Part shown: one piece after another, positions 17,963-26,954 of the stretch
Layout: the number at the start of each line of letters is the position of its first letter
Position numbering within the stretch: the first letter of the stretch is position 1
Assembly (NCBI GenBank): GCA_005116885.1
Contig: SWDP01000002.1
Location: 436,745 to 492,214, forward strand
Length of the DNA: 55,470 nucleotides
Reading direction: 5' to 3'
Source of the DNA: Nitrospira sp.
GTDB taxonomy: Bacteria; Nitrospirota; Nitrospiria; Nitrospirales; Nitrospiraceae
The notes under the pieces: model-generated
Database searches by the model: none
Told to the model about the DNA's origin: nothing
Seen by the model: only the letters and a program-made list of their open reading frames with translations
Translations under genes and position numbers: made by a program

Positions 17963-18861
17963 ATGGTTATGAACACCGATAGTCCAAGGACCTATGTCTT
18001 GACGATCGATGTCGAGATCGACGCAGGCCCTAAATGGAAGACGTCGAATCCTGCGTCATATGAAGGGGTCTATATAGGCATTGAAGTCCTTCAGCGTCTT
18101 TGTGACACCTACGGGGTCAAGCCCGTGTACCTGATCAGCCCCGCAGTCATGGTCGACCAGAAAGCGGTTGATTGTCTGAAGTCTCTCAATAGGAATCATT
18201 GTGAGCTAGGCACACATCTGCACGGGGAATACATTCCCCCGATGGAAAAGTTTCCAGGGCCGGATTTCAGTGGATGTGACCCCAAAGATATGCAGTGTGA
18301 ATATGACAAAGATGTCGAATTTGAGAAACTCAAAAATCTAACGAACAAGTTTGTTGACCTGTTTGGATATGCCCCAAAGTCATTTCGCGCAGGAAGATTT
18401 GGGGCGAGAGGATGGACTGTGGAGTGCCTCGAACGGCTGGGGTACACGCACGACACCAGTGTAACCCCCTTCCGCAATTGGCATGACATCGCGGATTTTC
18501 ACAACCCGGCAGCCTTTCACCGTACTACCCGTCGAAAGACAACATCTGTCTGCAGGGAACGTCAACGATTTTGGAGGTTCCGGTTTCCATCACCCCCAAT
18601 TTGGAGTGGCTCAGACCGACCCCTCGGTTCTCAGATTTCGACCAATGCAAGAAGGTCATCGATTGGTATGAAGCCCACACGGCTCCGACCGTCTTATGCA
18701 GCATGTTTCACAACGTAGAACTGGTCCCGAACAAGAGTCCGTACTGCAAGACCGCAGAGGACTGCACCGCGATGCTCGAGAGGATAGAACAGACGTTTCA
18801 CCTGTTAAAAACCCGGGGCTATCTCTTCAAGACACTCGATCAAATAACCGTAGACGGGTAA
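17963..18861 (+). pseudogene. Polysaccharide deacetylase-like gene with a -1 frameshift
   Basis: The first frame encodes a NodB-fold protein from 17963: VLTIDVEID (metal Asp), ELGTHLHGEYIPP (HxH metal ligands) and SFRAGRFGARGW. After NPAAF at 18515-18519 the family sequence leaves this frame and continues one base back, reading SPYYPSKDNICLQG, then ILEVPVSITPNLEW and SMFHNVEL, to a stop at 18861. One missing base in the TTT run at 18515 explains this. Restored, the protein is about 299 aa and complete. It is either a recent pseudogene or a sequence error. As written, the first frame runs on with unrelated residues to 18718. Confidence 0.8.
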
Positions 18862-18932
18862 CGCTGATCATGCTGTGCATCCACTGACATTTGCAGAGGA
18901 TTGCCGCAACCTAGGACGCCTGACACCACACC

Positions 18933-19922
18933 ATGCGCAACGTTCTCATGATCATAGATAAGTTTGGGTGGTCGTACGACGCCATCGTGAAAGGACTGAC
19001 AAAAGGCCATGTCGATGGCGCGCTGTCGTTCGACATCGTTTCCTTGGCAGACAACCTCGATTATATCGAACGGCATCACACGCAGTATGATCTCGTATTC
19101 GCCGTGGGCTGGACACTGATCATGTCCAAAAAGAGGACGCATCAGTACCGCCAAGAATTGACTTTTCTCGATCGCAAAAAACTCATCACAGGTATCCATT
19201 CGCACCGTTCGTGGGATGAATATGCCACGCTCCCCGACGCCTATCCTCCCCCACCCAAAGAACTGATCGAGGAGCTCTCCACGCTGAAGCGCATCAATGT
19301 CATTAGTCGGCGCTTGTTTGCAATTTTTCGGGACGCCGGATTGTCGAACATCACTTTGACGGAAAATGGCGTGGACACGGACCTCTTTGCCTCCGCTCAT
19401 CCCATTGCCACCGATCGTCGCAGGCCTCTGGTTGTCGGCTTTTGCGGAAGTACGCACATCGACAAGCACGATCATTTGAAGGGGTATTCCCAATTTATTG
19501 CGCCGCTTCGCGAGCTTCCCAACGTGGAAATCAAAGTCCTGGGTGGCAAAGGCGAGGGACAAGTCAAGCGGGAGGAGATGCCCCAGCTGTACAACCAGAT
19601 CGACCTGTATATCTGCGCGTCAACTTCTGAAGGATTTTCCCAGAGTGTCCTTGAGGCCTCTGCCTGTGGGCGAGGCGTGATTTCCACCCGAGTGGGCGGC
19701 TGTGAAGATCTCATCACGGAAGGGCATAACGGGTTCTTCATTGAGAGAGATCTCTCGGCAATCAAACGTCTCGTTACCCAGTTGGAAGCCGATCGTCTTC
19801 TGGTCCAACAACTTGGAGGTAATAATCGAAAGCGGGTTCTGGAACGGTATGCCTGGGCTATCCAAGGACCAGTGTGGTTGGAATTTATTCAATCCAATCT
19901 TCCGGAACCTGTCGGGGCATGA
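18933..19922 (+). CDS. GT4 glycosyltransferase
   Basis: The 329-aa protein has a GT-B fold: VGFCGSTHIDKHDHLKGY marks the hinge and second domain, and ICASTSEGFSQSVLEASACGRGVISTRVGG is the GT4 donor-binding segment with its E-x7-E pair. The first domain (about 160 residues) is shorter than usual. It probably transfers a sugar from a nucleotide donor onto the growing glycan at the inner membrane. The start is the first ATG after the deacetylase; no good ribosome site is visible. Confidence 0.82.
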   Translation: MRNVLMIIDKFGWSYDAIVKGLTKGHVDGALSFDIVSLADNLDYIERHHTQYDLVFAVGWTLIMSKKRTHQYRQELTFLDRKKLITGIHSHRSWDEYATLPDAYPPPPKELIEELSTLKRINVISRRLFAIFRDAGLSNITLTENGVDTDLFASAHPIATDRRRPLVVGFCGSTHIDKHDHLKGYSQFIAPLRELPNVEIKVLGGKGEGQVKREEMPQLYNQIDLYICASTSEGFSQSVLEASACGRGVISTRVGGCEDLITEGHNGFFIERDLSAIKRLVTQLEADRLLVQQLGGNNRKRVLERYAWAIQGPVWLEFIQSNLPEPVGA

Positions 19923-20001
19923 CACTCTTTCATACGGCAAGGGCACGGAGCATACGAAGAGTTGAATTCCTGTTCACAAACCGACTTCACGGCGACGCGT
20001 C

Positions 20002-21153
20002 ATGACCATTATCTGTACCGGCAAAATCGCCAATACGACTGTGGGTCATATCGACCACGCGATGGCCTATCCAGCGGGATTCCAGCGGCTGGGCCATGAC
20101 GTCTATGTGATGGAGCGGGTGGGGTCGAACCGCTGCACCGATTCCAACAAGCAAACGATACCCTTTGAACAATGGGATGGCCGGCTTCATTTCGAAGAAG
20201 TGATGAGGACCTACGGCATATGGCCTCGGTGCTGCTTGATTTACAAGAACGGAGAAGCCACCCACGGCCTCTCCTATGCCGAGGCAGTGAACGTAGCCAA
20301 ACGATGCGATGTACTGATCACCCGTAGTGGAGAGATCCATAAGGCTCCGGAGATATTCGAACAGGCCAGGCAACGAGCCTACTTTGATGGCAATCCAGGC
20401 AACACACAGGTTCTTCTTCAACAGCATGGAGAGAATTACGAGAGTTTGAACCGCTACGACCACCTGTTCACTTTAGGTCTCAACATTGGCACAGAGGCCT
20501 GTCCCATTCCGACGGGGTGCCGCCAGTGGCATCCGTTGGTACGGCCCGTCGTTCTGTCACTGTGGCCGACCAGCTCAAGTCTCGGCGGCAAGTGCTTCAC
20601 GACGATTTCAACCTGGAAGGGGAGGGCCACCTTCGAGTGGGATGGGCGGTATTCAGGCGATAAATCAGACAATTGGTCTCATTTCCTCGATCTTCCCCAA
20701 AAAGCGGGGCAGGAATTTGAAATCGCTTTGCAGATCGACTCTGCCGATCATCAAACCGATCGCCATCTCTTTCAAGATAAACACTGGCGGCTCTCGGATC
20801 CAGGGACACTCCGCAATCTCGCTGACTACCGCGATTATATCGGGCGATCCCGTGCCGAGTTTAGCGTCGCACATAATCGGTATGTCCAATTTTCTACAGG
20901 CTGGTTCAGCGACCGAAGCGCCCTGTATCTGGCCAGCGGGAAGCCGGTCCTCGTGCAGTCAACCGGGATTGAGCCTCATCTCCCGACGGGAAAGGGGCTG
21001 CTGACGTTTACCACGATGGAGGAAGCCATGGCCGGTATCGAAGAGATTAACGGGAACTATGCGCTCCACAGCCGGACAGCGCGAGAGATTGCCGAGGAGT
21101 ATTTCGATTCGGATCGGGTGCTGGCAAAGATACTCAACAAAATTGGGTGTTGA
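20002..21153 (+). CDS. Glycosyltransferase-like protein (CgeB/GT1_2 type C-terminus)
   Basis: The 383-aa protein ends with a segment of the Glyco_trans_1_2 kind: SRAEFSVAHNRYV, GWFSDRSALYLASGKPVLVQSTG, then a helix ending AEEYFDSDRVL. The N-terminal part (GHIDHAMAYPAGFQRLGHDVYVMERVG) looks like a GT-B acceptor domain. The middle (about 170-260) is less typical. A glycosyltransferase acting in this island is the best reading; donor and acceptor are unknown. The start is preceded by no clear ribosome site. Confidence 0.65.
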   Translation: MTIICTGKIANTTVGHIDHAMAYPAGFQRLGHDVYVMERVGSNRCTDSNKQTIPFEQWDGRLHFEEVMRTYGIWPRCCLIYKNGEATHGLSYAEAVNVAKRCDVLITRSGEIHKAPEIFEQARQRAYFDGNPGNTQVLLQQHGENYESLNRYDHLFTLGLNIGTEACPIPTGCRQWHPLVRPVVLSLWPTSSSLGGKCFTTISTWKGRATFEWDGRYSGDKSDNWSHFLDLPQKAGQEFEIALQIDSADHQTDRHLFQDKHWRLSDPGTLRNLADYRDYIGRSRAEFSVAHNRYVQFSTGWFSDRSALYLASGKPVLVQSTGIEPHLPTGKGLLTFTTMEEAMAGIEEINGNYALHSRTAREIAEEYFDSDRVLAKILNKIGC

Positions 21154-21168
21154 TTTCAGAAGTCAGGG

Positions 21169-21240
21169 TTACGCCCGTTGGCTCACCAGGCGCGCATCGA
21201 GCACGCTCCGTCCTGAAACTGAAGGGGAGGCAGAAACATG
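21169..21240 (+). pseudogene. Remnant of ABC-transporter 3' end
   Basis: This untranslated stretch repeats the 3' end of the ABC exporter gene. TCCTGAAACTGAAGGGGAG (21211-21229) is identical to 17914-17932, and the preceding GGCTCACCAGGCGC resembles the LLAHQAHG coding end. The encoded tail STLRPETEGEAET parallels STLHPETEGETET. It appears to be what is left of a second exporter copy or a recombination scar. Confidence 0.6.
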
Positions 21241-21368
21241 ATGCGTTCACGGTGGGTCTCCTTCGGTCGAGTGCAGGTGGGGTTGGCGATTCACCGACAC
21301 CCTACACCTTCGGATGACCCAACGTCATACGCTATTTTGAACAAGAGTGGGACAGACGACTAAATCAT

Positions 21369-22514
21369 ATGGCTGAACTTCATCTTAAAAAAGTACTGTA
21401 TTACTGTCAGAGCCTGGTGGGGATTGGCCATCTGACTTGTAGCCTGCGCATCATTCACGAACTGCTGCACCATGCTGAAGTCGATTTGATTCAAGGTGGG
21501 CTGGATACCGGCACATCATTAGAGCACCCACGCTATCGAAATTTAATATTGCCGACACTGCTGCATGACCACGAATCGGGGGGCTTTTTTGATCCGGACG
21601 ATGAAAGCGGCGTGGACGAAATATGGAAAGCCCGCAGTGAAGCGATACGCAATTTTCTGAATGGCCCTTACCATGCCATTGTTGTTGAGTTTTATCCTTT
21701 CGGACGTAGACGGTTTAAGCGCGAAATTCAGGATTTGTTTCGGGCAGTGAAGGACATCTCCGGCCCGGTTCCTATTTTCACTTCTGTGCGTGAAGCGCTA
21801 GTGCCGCGCACGGTTGAGAAAGAGCGCCGTATGGTGGAGTCGGTGAAAAAACATATTCACACGGTGTTTATTCGCGGCGATCCTGAAGTCGTTCGCTTTG
21901 ACGAAACTTTTTCTTTGGCACATAAAATTGAAGATCGCCTGTGCTACACCGGTTATGTCAGCCCGCCGGCGCCGCAGTCTTGGCCAAAGCGAAAAAAACA
22001 AATTTTGGTCAGCCAGGGCGGTGGTAATGTCGGGCGTGAACTGCTCGAAGGCGCAATCGGCGCAGCGGCACTGATGCCGGAGTATTCATTTTTATTGGCG
22101 ACCGGCTCGCGCACCACGCCTGCCGAGATGGAGGCGCTTAGAGAAACGGTACGCGGGAATAATGTGGAAATCAAACCTTTTTTACCCGACTTCCAGCGGC
22201 ATTTGCTGGAGTCCGCTGTGTCAATCTGCATGGGTGGCGACAATACGCTGCTCGACGTAATTACCGCGCGCACACCGACGCTCGCCTATCCGTATCAAGG
22301 CAATAGCGAGCAAGGTTTTCGTATCAAAAAATTTTCCGAAAAAGGTTTGTTGCATGCATTGGAAGCCGCGGACTTGGCGCTGGAACGGCTTAAGGAGAAA
22401 ATCGAACTGGCGCTCAGCACACCTTGCGCAACAAAAAGTATCGCTATAAACGGCGCATTCCTGACCAGCGAAAAAATCAAAGCGGTGTTGGCGCAACCGC
22501 CTGACGCTATTTAG
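21369..22514 (+). CDS. GT28/MurG-like glycosyltransferase, third copy, atypical composition
   Basis: The 381-aa protein aligns with the N-terminal half of the 14076 fusion: YYCQSLVGIGHLTCSLRI, EFYPFGRRRFKREI, CYTGYVSPPAPQS, LVSQGGGNVGRELLEG and CMGGDNTLLDVI. It lacks a deacetylase extension. Its codon use is visibly more AT-rich (for example TTT, AAA, GAA and GCG/TTG mixes) than the island genes to its left, as is that of the next gene. The two probably arrived together by transfer. Four bases separate it from the downstream gene, so they form a small operon. Confidence 0.82.
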   Translation: MAELHLKKVLYYCQSLVGIGHLTCSLRIIHELLHHAEVDLIQGGLDTGTSLEHPRYRNLILPTLLHDHESGGFFDPDDESGVDEIWKARSEAIRNFLNGPYHAIVVEFYPFGRRRFKREIQDLFRAVKDISGPVPIFTSVREALVPRTVEKERRMVESVKKHIHTVFIRGDPEVVRFDETFSLAHKIEDRLCYTGYVSPPAPQSWPKRKKQILVSQGGGNVGRELLEGAIGAAALMPEYSFLLATGSRTTPAEMEALRETVRGNNVEIKPFLPDFQRHLLESAVSICMGGDNTLLDVITARTPTLAYPYQGNSEQGFRIKKFSEKGLLHALEAADLALERLKEKIELALSTPCATKSIAINGAFLTSEKIKAVLAQPPDAI

Positions 22515-22518
22515 CCAA

Positions 22519-23988
22519 ATGTACATGTCAGGCGTGAACCCCATTATTGCCGAGAACCTGCGAGCTGGCACTGATAGCTGGCAGCTCACACGTCCTGCCA
22601 CATCGCGTGAAATAGAAGGCTACGCATCAGCCACCAGCGTTAATCGCGGTGATGCAATCCATTTGTACGTCAACACTCGCTCGCCGACGTTTCTGTTGGA
22701 AGTTTTTCGCATGGGGTGGTACCAAAATCTTGGCGCGCGGCAAGTTGTTGGTCCGTTAGTCATTGAAGGTACGGAGCAGGTTATGCCGACAATGGATGAC
22801 GAGACAGGTCTGTTGGATTGTGGCTGGATCAAGCCATTCATTTTGACGACGCATAATCCCGGCGGCCATATCGACTGGGTAAGCGGCGTGTATCTGGCGA
22901 AACTCACCGCAACTGACAGCGGGGCACAGAGCTATATTATTTTTGTCGTGCGCGACGATCAGCGTCCTGCGAATCTGTTATTTCAACTCAGCGTGTCAAC
23001 GTATCAAGCCTACAATTATTGGGGTGGCAAATCCCTTTATAACTGGGGCAGCACGGAGAAAAAACGCGCAGCGAAAGTTTCGTTTAATCGACCCTATGCA
23101 GCTAACGCGGAAAATCCGGCAGCCGCTTACGGCATGGGATCGGGTGAGTTTTTGACCAATCTGCAGCCGCATCCGGATAGCTACGGGGCGAGCAATGCTG
23201 GCTGGGACTACAACATGGTGCGCTGGTTAGAGCGCGAAGGTTATGACTTGGCTTACTGCACCAGCATCGACACTCATTCATTATCGAAGTTGCCGGCATG
23301 CAAAGCGTGGCTTTCCGTTGGACATGATGAATATTGGTCATGGGAAATGCGGCAGCATATTGAGTCTGCGCGAGATGCAGGCGTGCATCTGGGATTTTTC
23401 ACGGCAAATTGTGCGTACTGGCAAGTTCGCTTTGAGAAAAGTGCCGCATCTGGTTCTGAAAATCGAATCATGGTTTGTTACAAGAAAGCGAAGCGCGATC
23501 CGGTCGCTGCGGGTGGCAAGGATATGTCCCTCGCTACTGATAAATGGCGCAGTGATGCGGTGAATCGGCCTGAAGCGCAATTAATAGGCGTGATGTATGC
23601 GGGCGATCCCGTTGACGCCGATATAGTGATCAAAGCGCCGGAGCACTGGGTGTTTGCCGATACTGGACTTGAATCAGGCGCAAAATTAAAAGGGTTGTTG
23701 GGTTACGAGGTCGATTGTGTGCCTGATCTTGCAACCTCAACGGCTCAGATATTGGCAGCATCACCGTGGACAGCACTAAACGATACCAGCCAGCAAGGCG
23801 TAGCGCACATGAGTATGTATATGGCGGCCAGCGGCGCAATGGTGTTCGCTACCGGATCAATCCAATGGGCTTGGGGTTTGGATGATTACAATGTGCCGGC
23901 ATTGCGGACTTCACGGTTGAGTTCAGCCGCGCAGCAAATTACGCGCAATGTATTCGAACAGTTTTTAACGGTACCAAGCCGAAAATGA
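22519..23988 (+). CDS. N,N-dimethylformamidase beta-subunit-like protein
   Basis: The 489-aa protein has the features of the DMFase large-subunit C-terminal family: STYQAYNYWGGKSLY, GWDYNMVRWLEREGYDLAY, SVGHDEYWSWEMR and LGFFTANCAYWQVR. The dimethylformamidase enzymes hydrolyse an amide; whether this relative does so is not known. No small alpha subunit gene is next to it. In a glycan island it might act on an N-acyl or N-formyl group of a sugar (inference). Another ATG lies at 22525. No signal peptide is seen. It shares the AT-richer style of its upstream neighbour. Confidence 0.75.
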   Translation: MYMSGVNPIIAENLRAGTDSWQLTRPATSREIEGYASATSVNRGDAIHLYVNTRSPTFLLEVFRMGWYQNLGARQVVGPLVIEGTEQVMPTMDDETGLLDCGWIKPFILTTHNPGGHIDWVSGVYLAKLTATDSGAQSYIIFVVRDDQRPANLLFQLSVSTYQAYNYWGGKSLYNWGSTEKKRAAKVSFNRPYAANAENPAAAYGMGSGEFLTNLQPHPDSYGASNAGWDYNMVRWLEREGYDLAYCTSIDTHSLSKLPACKAWLSVGHDEYWSWEMRQHIESARDAGVHLGFFTANCAYWQVRFEKSAASGSENRIMVCYKKAKRDPVAAGGKDMSLATDKWRSDAVNRPEAQLIGVMYAGDPVDADIVIKAPEHWVFADTGLESGAKLKGLLGYEVDCVPDLATSTAQILAASPWTALNDTSQQGVAHMSMYMAASGAMVFATGSIQWAWGLDDYNVPALRTSRLSSAAQQITRNVFEQFLTVPSRK

Positions 23989-24016
23989 ACTTAGGACTCG
24001 CGTCAAACTACACTCA

Positions 24017-24430
24017 CTACTTTGTTCGCCGAAGTGGCAGCAATGTGTAATCCCAGACGCCATGGAAGTCGGCACGCTTGAGATGCAACGCGGCCAACTC
24101 GGAGTCGGTCACGCTGATACCTGTGGGATACTGGCCGGTGTCGAGTTCGGCGAGAATCCTCAGTCCGGCCTGGGTGGTCGTGTTGGCGATCAACTGCACG
24201 ATCACGTCGTGGCTGACCAGAGACCTGCCGCGCCAATTGCGGCTGATGTGAGAGAACTTGCGATGCTCGATCTTGTCCCACTTACTCGTGCCGGGCGGCA
24301 CGTGACATACGTGGATGGGCATCCTCAGTTTGATCGCCAGCTCCTGCAGAGCCATCTCCCACAGGCGAGAGCGGCTGCCATTACTGCCCCCGCTGTTGTC
24401 GCAGATCAGCAGCTCGCGCGGGGACAAGAA
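24017..24430 (-). mobile_element. ISAzo13-type transposase, 3' fragment
   Basis: The minus strand encodes the C-terminal part of an ISAzo13-family transposase: LLICDNSGGSNGSRSRLW, CHVPPGTSKWDKIEHRKFSHI, RGRSLVSHDVIVQLIANTTT and AELDTGQYPTGI. This is about the last 135 residues of a protein normally near 400 aa. The upstream part is missing and the frame runs at about 24430 into ABC-transporter debris. The fragment cannot be active. No terminal inverted repeat was identified. Confidence 0.85.
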
Positions 24431-24441
24431 AAGGGGTCTGG

Positions 24442-24546
24442 ATGACAGACCTATTTGACCAGCTTCTCGTCTTGGGCCAGGGACGTTTGTTCGAACAGGG
24501 AACGCACATGCCGTTGTTAGACCGTCGGGGCCTCTCTGCGAACCTC
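24442..24546 (+). pseudogene. ABC-transporter C-terminal remnant
   Basis: The frame reads FDQLLVLGQGRLFEQGTHMPLLDRR, matching the post-H-loop end of ABC exporters (compare FDQILVLENGRLVEQGTHRQLVARK in the gene at 16091). No Walker or signature motif remains. The reading frame then continues without homology to 24684. It is a second, more diverged piece of an exporter gene, cut by the adjacent transposase fragment. Confidence 0.65.
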
Positions 24547-24592
24547 TCTAGCGCAGCCGTCGCCTCGCCAACTCTGAGATCAAGATGTCGTC

Positions 24593-24764
24593 TTACTGTG
24601 CCGGAGATGCCGCTTCTCGGCAGAGGACGATGTGAGCCTTCCTGCCTCATCTCGATCTCATTATTCTATATGAGACGTTCATGAATACTGCGGGTTCGTT
24701 TCACCGGTTACCTTTCCTTCAATCGCCCGTCTAATCCATCAGGGTCAGAGAGAAGGAGGGTATT
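24593..24764 (+). repeat. Leader repeat, copy A
   Basis: TTACTGTGCCGG, CTTCTCG, TTCATGAAT-CTGCGGGTT, TTACCTTTCCTTC and AGGAGGG occur here in the same order as in copy B (26575-26740). The last part is also upstream of the lipoprotein at 28938 (copy C). It seems to be a duplicated upstream region of a lipoprotein gene, ending in its ribosome site. Confidence 0.65.
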
Positions 24765-24898
24765 CTGCGGCAGGTTCATTCAAAGATCTCCATGACTGTT
24801 CTTTCGATTGCACGGCTTCTATCGGGGTGCATGCCGACGTTGGTTCGCGACGATGTGCAACGGACAACAGGGCTGGAGAGTGACTGTGCCGGGAGCGA
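24765..24898 (+). pseudogene. 5' remnant of a lipoprotein gene (paralog of 28938)
   Basis: From CTG at 24765 (ATG in the intact paralog) the frame reads LRQVHSK, then LLSGCMPTLVRDDVQRTTG and CAGSE, closely matching MRQIYSK, FLSGCKSTLVRDNVKRTTG and CAGSE of the gene at 28938. The DNA from TTCTATCGGGGTGCA on is nearly identical. The start codon is changed and the gene is cut after about 45 codons. It is in frame with the porin gene that follows. Confidence 0.7.
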
Positions 24899-24914
24899 AA
24901 GGAAATTGACCTGT

Positions 24915-26357
24915 ATGCTCAGTAAGACCGGAATTCAACGCACTATCGTGTCGGCTGCTGTTGCGCTGTTGTTCGCCAGTACAGCGCAGGCCGCAGCTGA
25001 GTTGAAGAATGGGCCTGCAAACCTCTTAACGCCATCATCAACCGAAGCGTCGTCAACAACAACGCCCGCGGCAAAGCCTCTTGACCCAAATACACCATCG
25101 GACCCCCCCGAACCCACTGCGCCAACGATCGAACCGTTTGATCAGAATGCCCCACCGAGAGCCACGATACCCATCGGGCCCAATCTGACGTTCGGCGGCT
25201 ATGTATCACTCGAGGGAGAAACCAATCGCAACTATCGCCTCACGTCAAAGCCGGGCGATGCAAACAGCATCTTGACGCCTACACTCTCCCCCGCGTTCGC
25301 CTATACCCCCAACCAATACCTTCAGATCTATGCGAATCCTGCTCTTGAGATACCGGTTGCCGTCGAGAAAACTGGGGAGAATCCTCAAACGACGAAGTTG
25401 AACTTGAACCTTGTCTTCTTAACTCTGAAAAATGTCGTGCCGGGCGCAAAGCTGCAAGTCGGAAGGCAGCGGTTTATCGACACCAGAAGATGGCTGTTCA
25501 ACGAAAACATGGACGCGGCCAGGCTGGCCTACCAATATGAAAACCTATCCCTGGAGCTTTCGGTCAGCCAATTCAATCTGGTGCAGCGGAACCTATTGAG
25601 ACGAGAAGAACTGGAGGACGAGGAAACGTTCGTCAATTATTACGCGTATGCCGACTACGCATTCGGCAAGAAAAATCACGTTGGCGTATTTGCGCTCTAT
25701 CAGGATCAGCAGCGCCTCGGCACAGCACGTCCTTTCTATCTCGGCATCCAGTCAGGAGGGAGACTCGTGAAGGGCTTGAAATACTGGATTCAAGCAGCCA
25801 TTGTGCGCGGAACGGACGGCGCCAAGAGCATTCGAGGAGAGGCGATCGATGTGGGGTTGACGCAACGCTTTGACGGGTTCTGGGAGCCTTCCATTACCAT
25901 CGGCTACGCCTATGGTACCGGAGACAGAAATCCAGATGACAATGTCGATACACGTTTTCGACAAACTGGCTTTCAAGGAAATTCCGATAAATTCAATGGC
26001 GTGGCGCGGTTTAAATATTACGGAGAAGTGCTGGATCCCAGACTGACGAATCTCATGGTATTCACCGGCGGGGCCGGCATCCGACCATTCGAAAAGACAT
26101 CGTTCGACTTGGTCTATCACTATTATCTACAAGACCACACCTCGACAAGCATTCGTGGCTCTGATCTCGCAACTGACCCTACCGGACTCAGCAAGCATGT
26201 CGGCAGTGAACTCGATTTGGTGGCAGGATATCAGGGCACCCCGCAACTCCAAACCAAGTTTGTCCTCGGTTATTTTTTACCTGGTAGAGCTTTTCCTGAA
26301 GGCTCCCGTGATGGCGCGTTTCTGGCCAGCATCCTCTTGCGATACAACTTCTACTAG
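24915..26357 (+). CDS. Alginate-export (AlgE)-type outer-membrane porin
   Basis: The 480-aa product has a signal peptide (MLSKTGIQRTIVSAAVALLF then ASTAQA, cut after about residue 26), a Pro/Thr-rich linker to residue 95, and a beta-barrel of about 380 residues. Barrel motifs such as LQVGRQRFIDTRRWLFNEN, ARLAYQYENLSLELSVSQF, YWIQAA and a final LLRYNFY with terminal aromatic residue fit the alginate export family. It should form an outer-membrane channel for an acidic polymer, a plausible exit for the product of the island. AAAGGAA precedes the ATG at 24915. The frame is open upstream into a lipoprotein remnant, so a longer fused product starting at 24765 or 24792 cannot be excluded. Confidence 0.82.
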   Translation: MLSKTGIQRTIVSAAVALLFASTAQAAAELKNGPANLLTPSSTEASSTTTPAAKPLDPNTPSDPPEPTAPTIEPFDQNAPPRATIPIGPNLTFGGYVSLEGETNRNYRLTSKPGDANSILTPTLSPAFAYTPNQYLQIYANPALEIPVAVEKTGENPQTTKLNLNLVFLTLKNVVPGAKLQVGRQRFIDTRRWLFNENMDAARLAYQYENLSLELSVSQFNLVQRNLLRREELEDEETFVNYYAYADYAFGKKNHVGVFALYQDQQRLGTARPFYLGIQSGGRLVKGLKYWIQAAIVRGTDGAKSIRGEAIDVGLTQRFDGFWEPSITIGYAYGTGDRNPDDNVDTRFRQTGFQGNSDKFNGVARFKYYGEVLDPRLTNLMVFTGGAGIRPFEKTSFDLVYHYYLQDHTSTSIRGSDLATDPTGLSKHVGSELDLVAGYQGTPQLQTKFVLGYFLPGRAFPEGSRDGAFLASILLRYNFY

Positions 26358-26574
26358 CCGGCATAATTCTTGACCGTTCGTCGATCCCCGTCCTTCCTCC
26401 CCCCTAGAAGCCTGTCCGACGTTACCTTCGTGACGAGGCGAAGGAAAGGCGGTCAGATGCGAGGCCGCAGGTCAGAAAAAACCGGAGGCGTATTCGCTCT
26501 TAGAGTCAGACATCTAACGCAACGAACAGGTTAACGCATGGACGTGGTGCTTGCCTCCATCTATGGGCTGCCGG

Positions 26575-26740
26575 TTACTGTGCCGGTGATGCCCCTTCTC
26601 GACAGGGCACGAAGTGAGCCTCCTCATCTTGATCTCGTTATTCTAAAAGAAATATTCATGAATGCTGCGGGTTAGCTTCACCCTTTACCTTTCCTTCGTC
26701 CTCTCGTCTAACTCAACAGCGAGGCCGGAAGGAGGGGGTC
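26575..26740 (+). repeat. Leader repeat, copy B
   Basis: This copy matches 24593-24764 in order and largely in sequence: TTACTGTGCCGG at the left, TTCATGAATGCTGCGGGTTAG in the middle (26655-26675), TTTACCTTTCCTTC and a strong GGAAGGAGGGGG at the right. An ATG follows directly. Confidence 0.65.
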
Positions 26741-26839
26741 ATGCGACAAGTCCATTCCAAACCCACTTGTCGGCACTGCCTCGCGCGTTCTTCCAAAACG
26801 TCCGATAGCCTAGATGTTTACTTGGGTAGATATCTGTAA
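26741..26839 (+). pseudogene. 32-codon ORF, remnant start of a lipoprotein paralog
   Basis: An ATG behind a strong ribosome site opens with MRQVHSK, the same start as the lipoprotein at 28938 and the remnant at 24765, then departs into an unrelated short frame with a stop at 26837-26839. No lipobox follows. It looks like a third, truncated copy; translation of a 32-aa peptide is possible. Confidence 0.45.
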
Positions 26840-26894
26840 TTTTAGTTGATAGTTTCCTCACCTTCCGATACTGTTCTCCGGGTTTTCAGATATT

Positions 26895-26921
26895 GAGCCT
26901 CGATGAACAGAATCGAGGCTC
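26895..26921 (+). promoter_or_regulatory. Hairpin in the leader of the cupredoxin gene
   Basis: GAGCCTCGAT (26895-26904) pairs perfectly with ATCGAGGCTC (26912-26921) around a 7-nt loop. It ends 33 bp before the ATG and some 18 bp before the AGGAGG site. No T-run follows, so it is more likely a 5'-UTR structure than a terminator. Confidence 0.5.
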
Positions 26922-26954
26922 GCAGTTAACTCGTCGTCTGAGAGGAGGCAAATA

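Larger units (their letters stand above)
23989..24914. other. Gene-poor scar region between DMFase-like gene and porin
   Basis: The 926 bases hold only fragments: a minus-strand ISAzo13-type transposase piece, an ABC-transporter 3' remnant, a leader repeat and a lipoprotein remnant. They follow each other with almost no spacer, which suggests repeated insertion and deletion at this site. Confidence 0.7.
26358..26954. other. Intergenic region with leader repeat B and hairpin
   Basis: These 597 bases hold the second leader repeat, a 32-codon ORF remnant and a hairpin, all listed. Bases 26358-26574 show nothing else that I can support. Confidence 0.55.
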
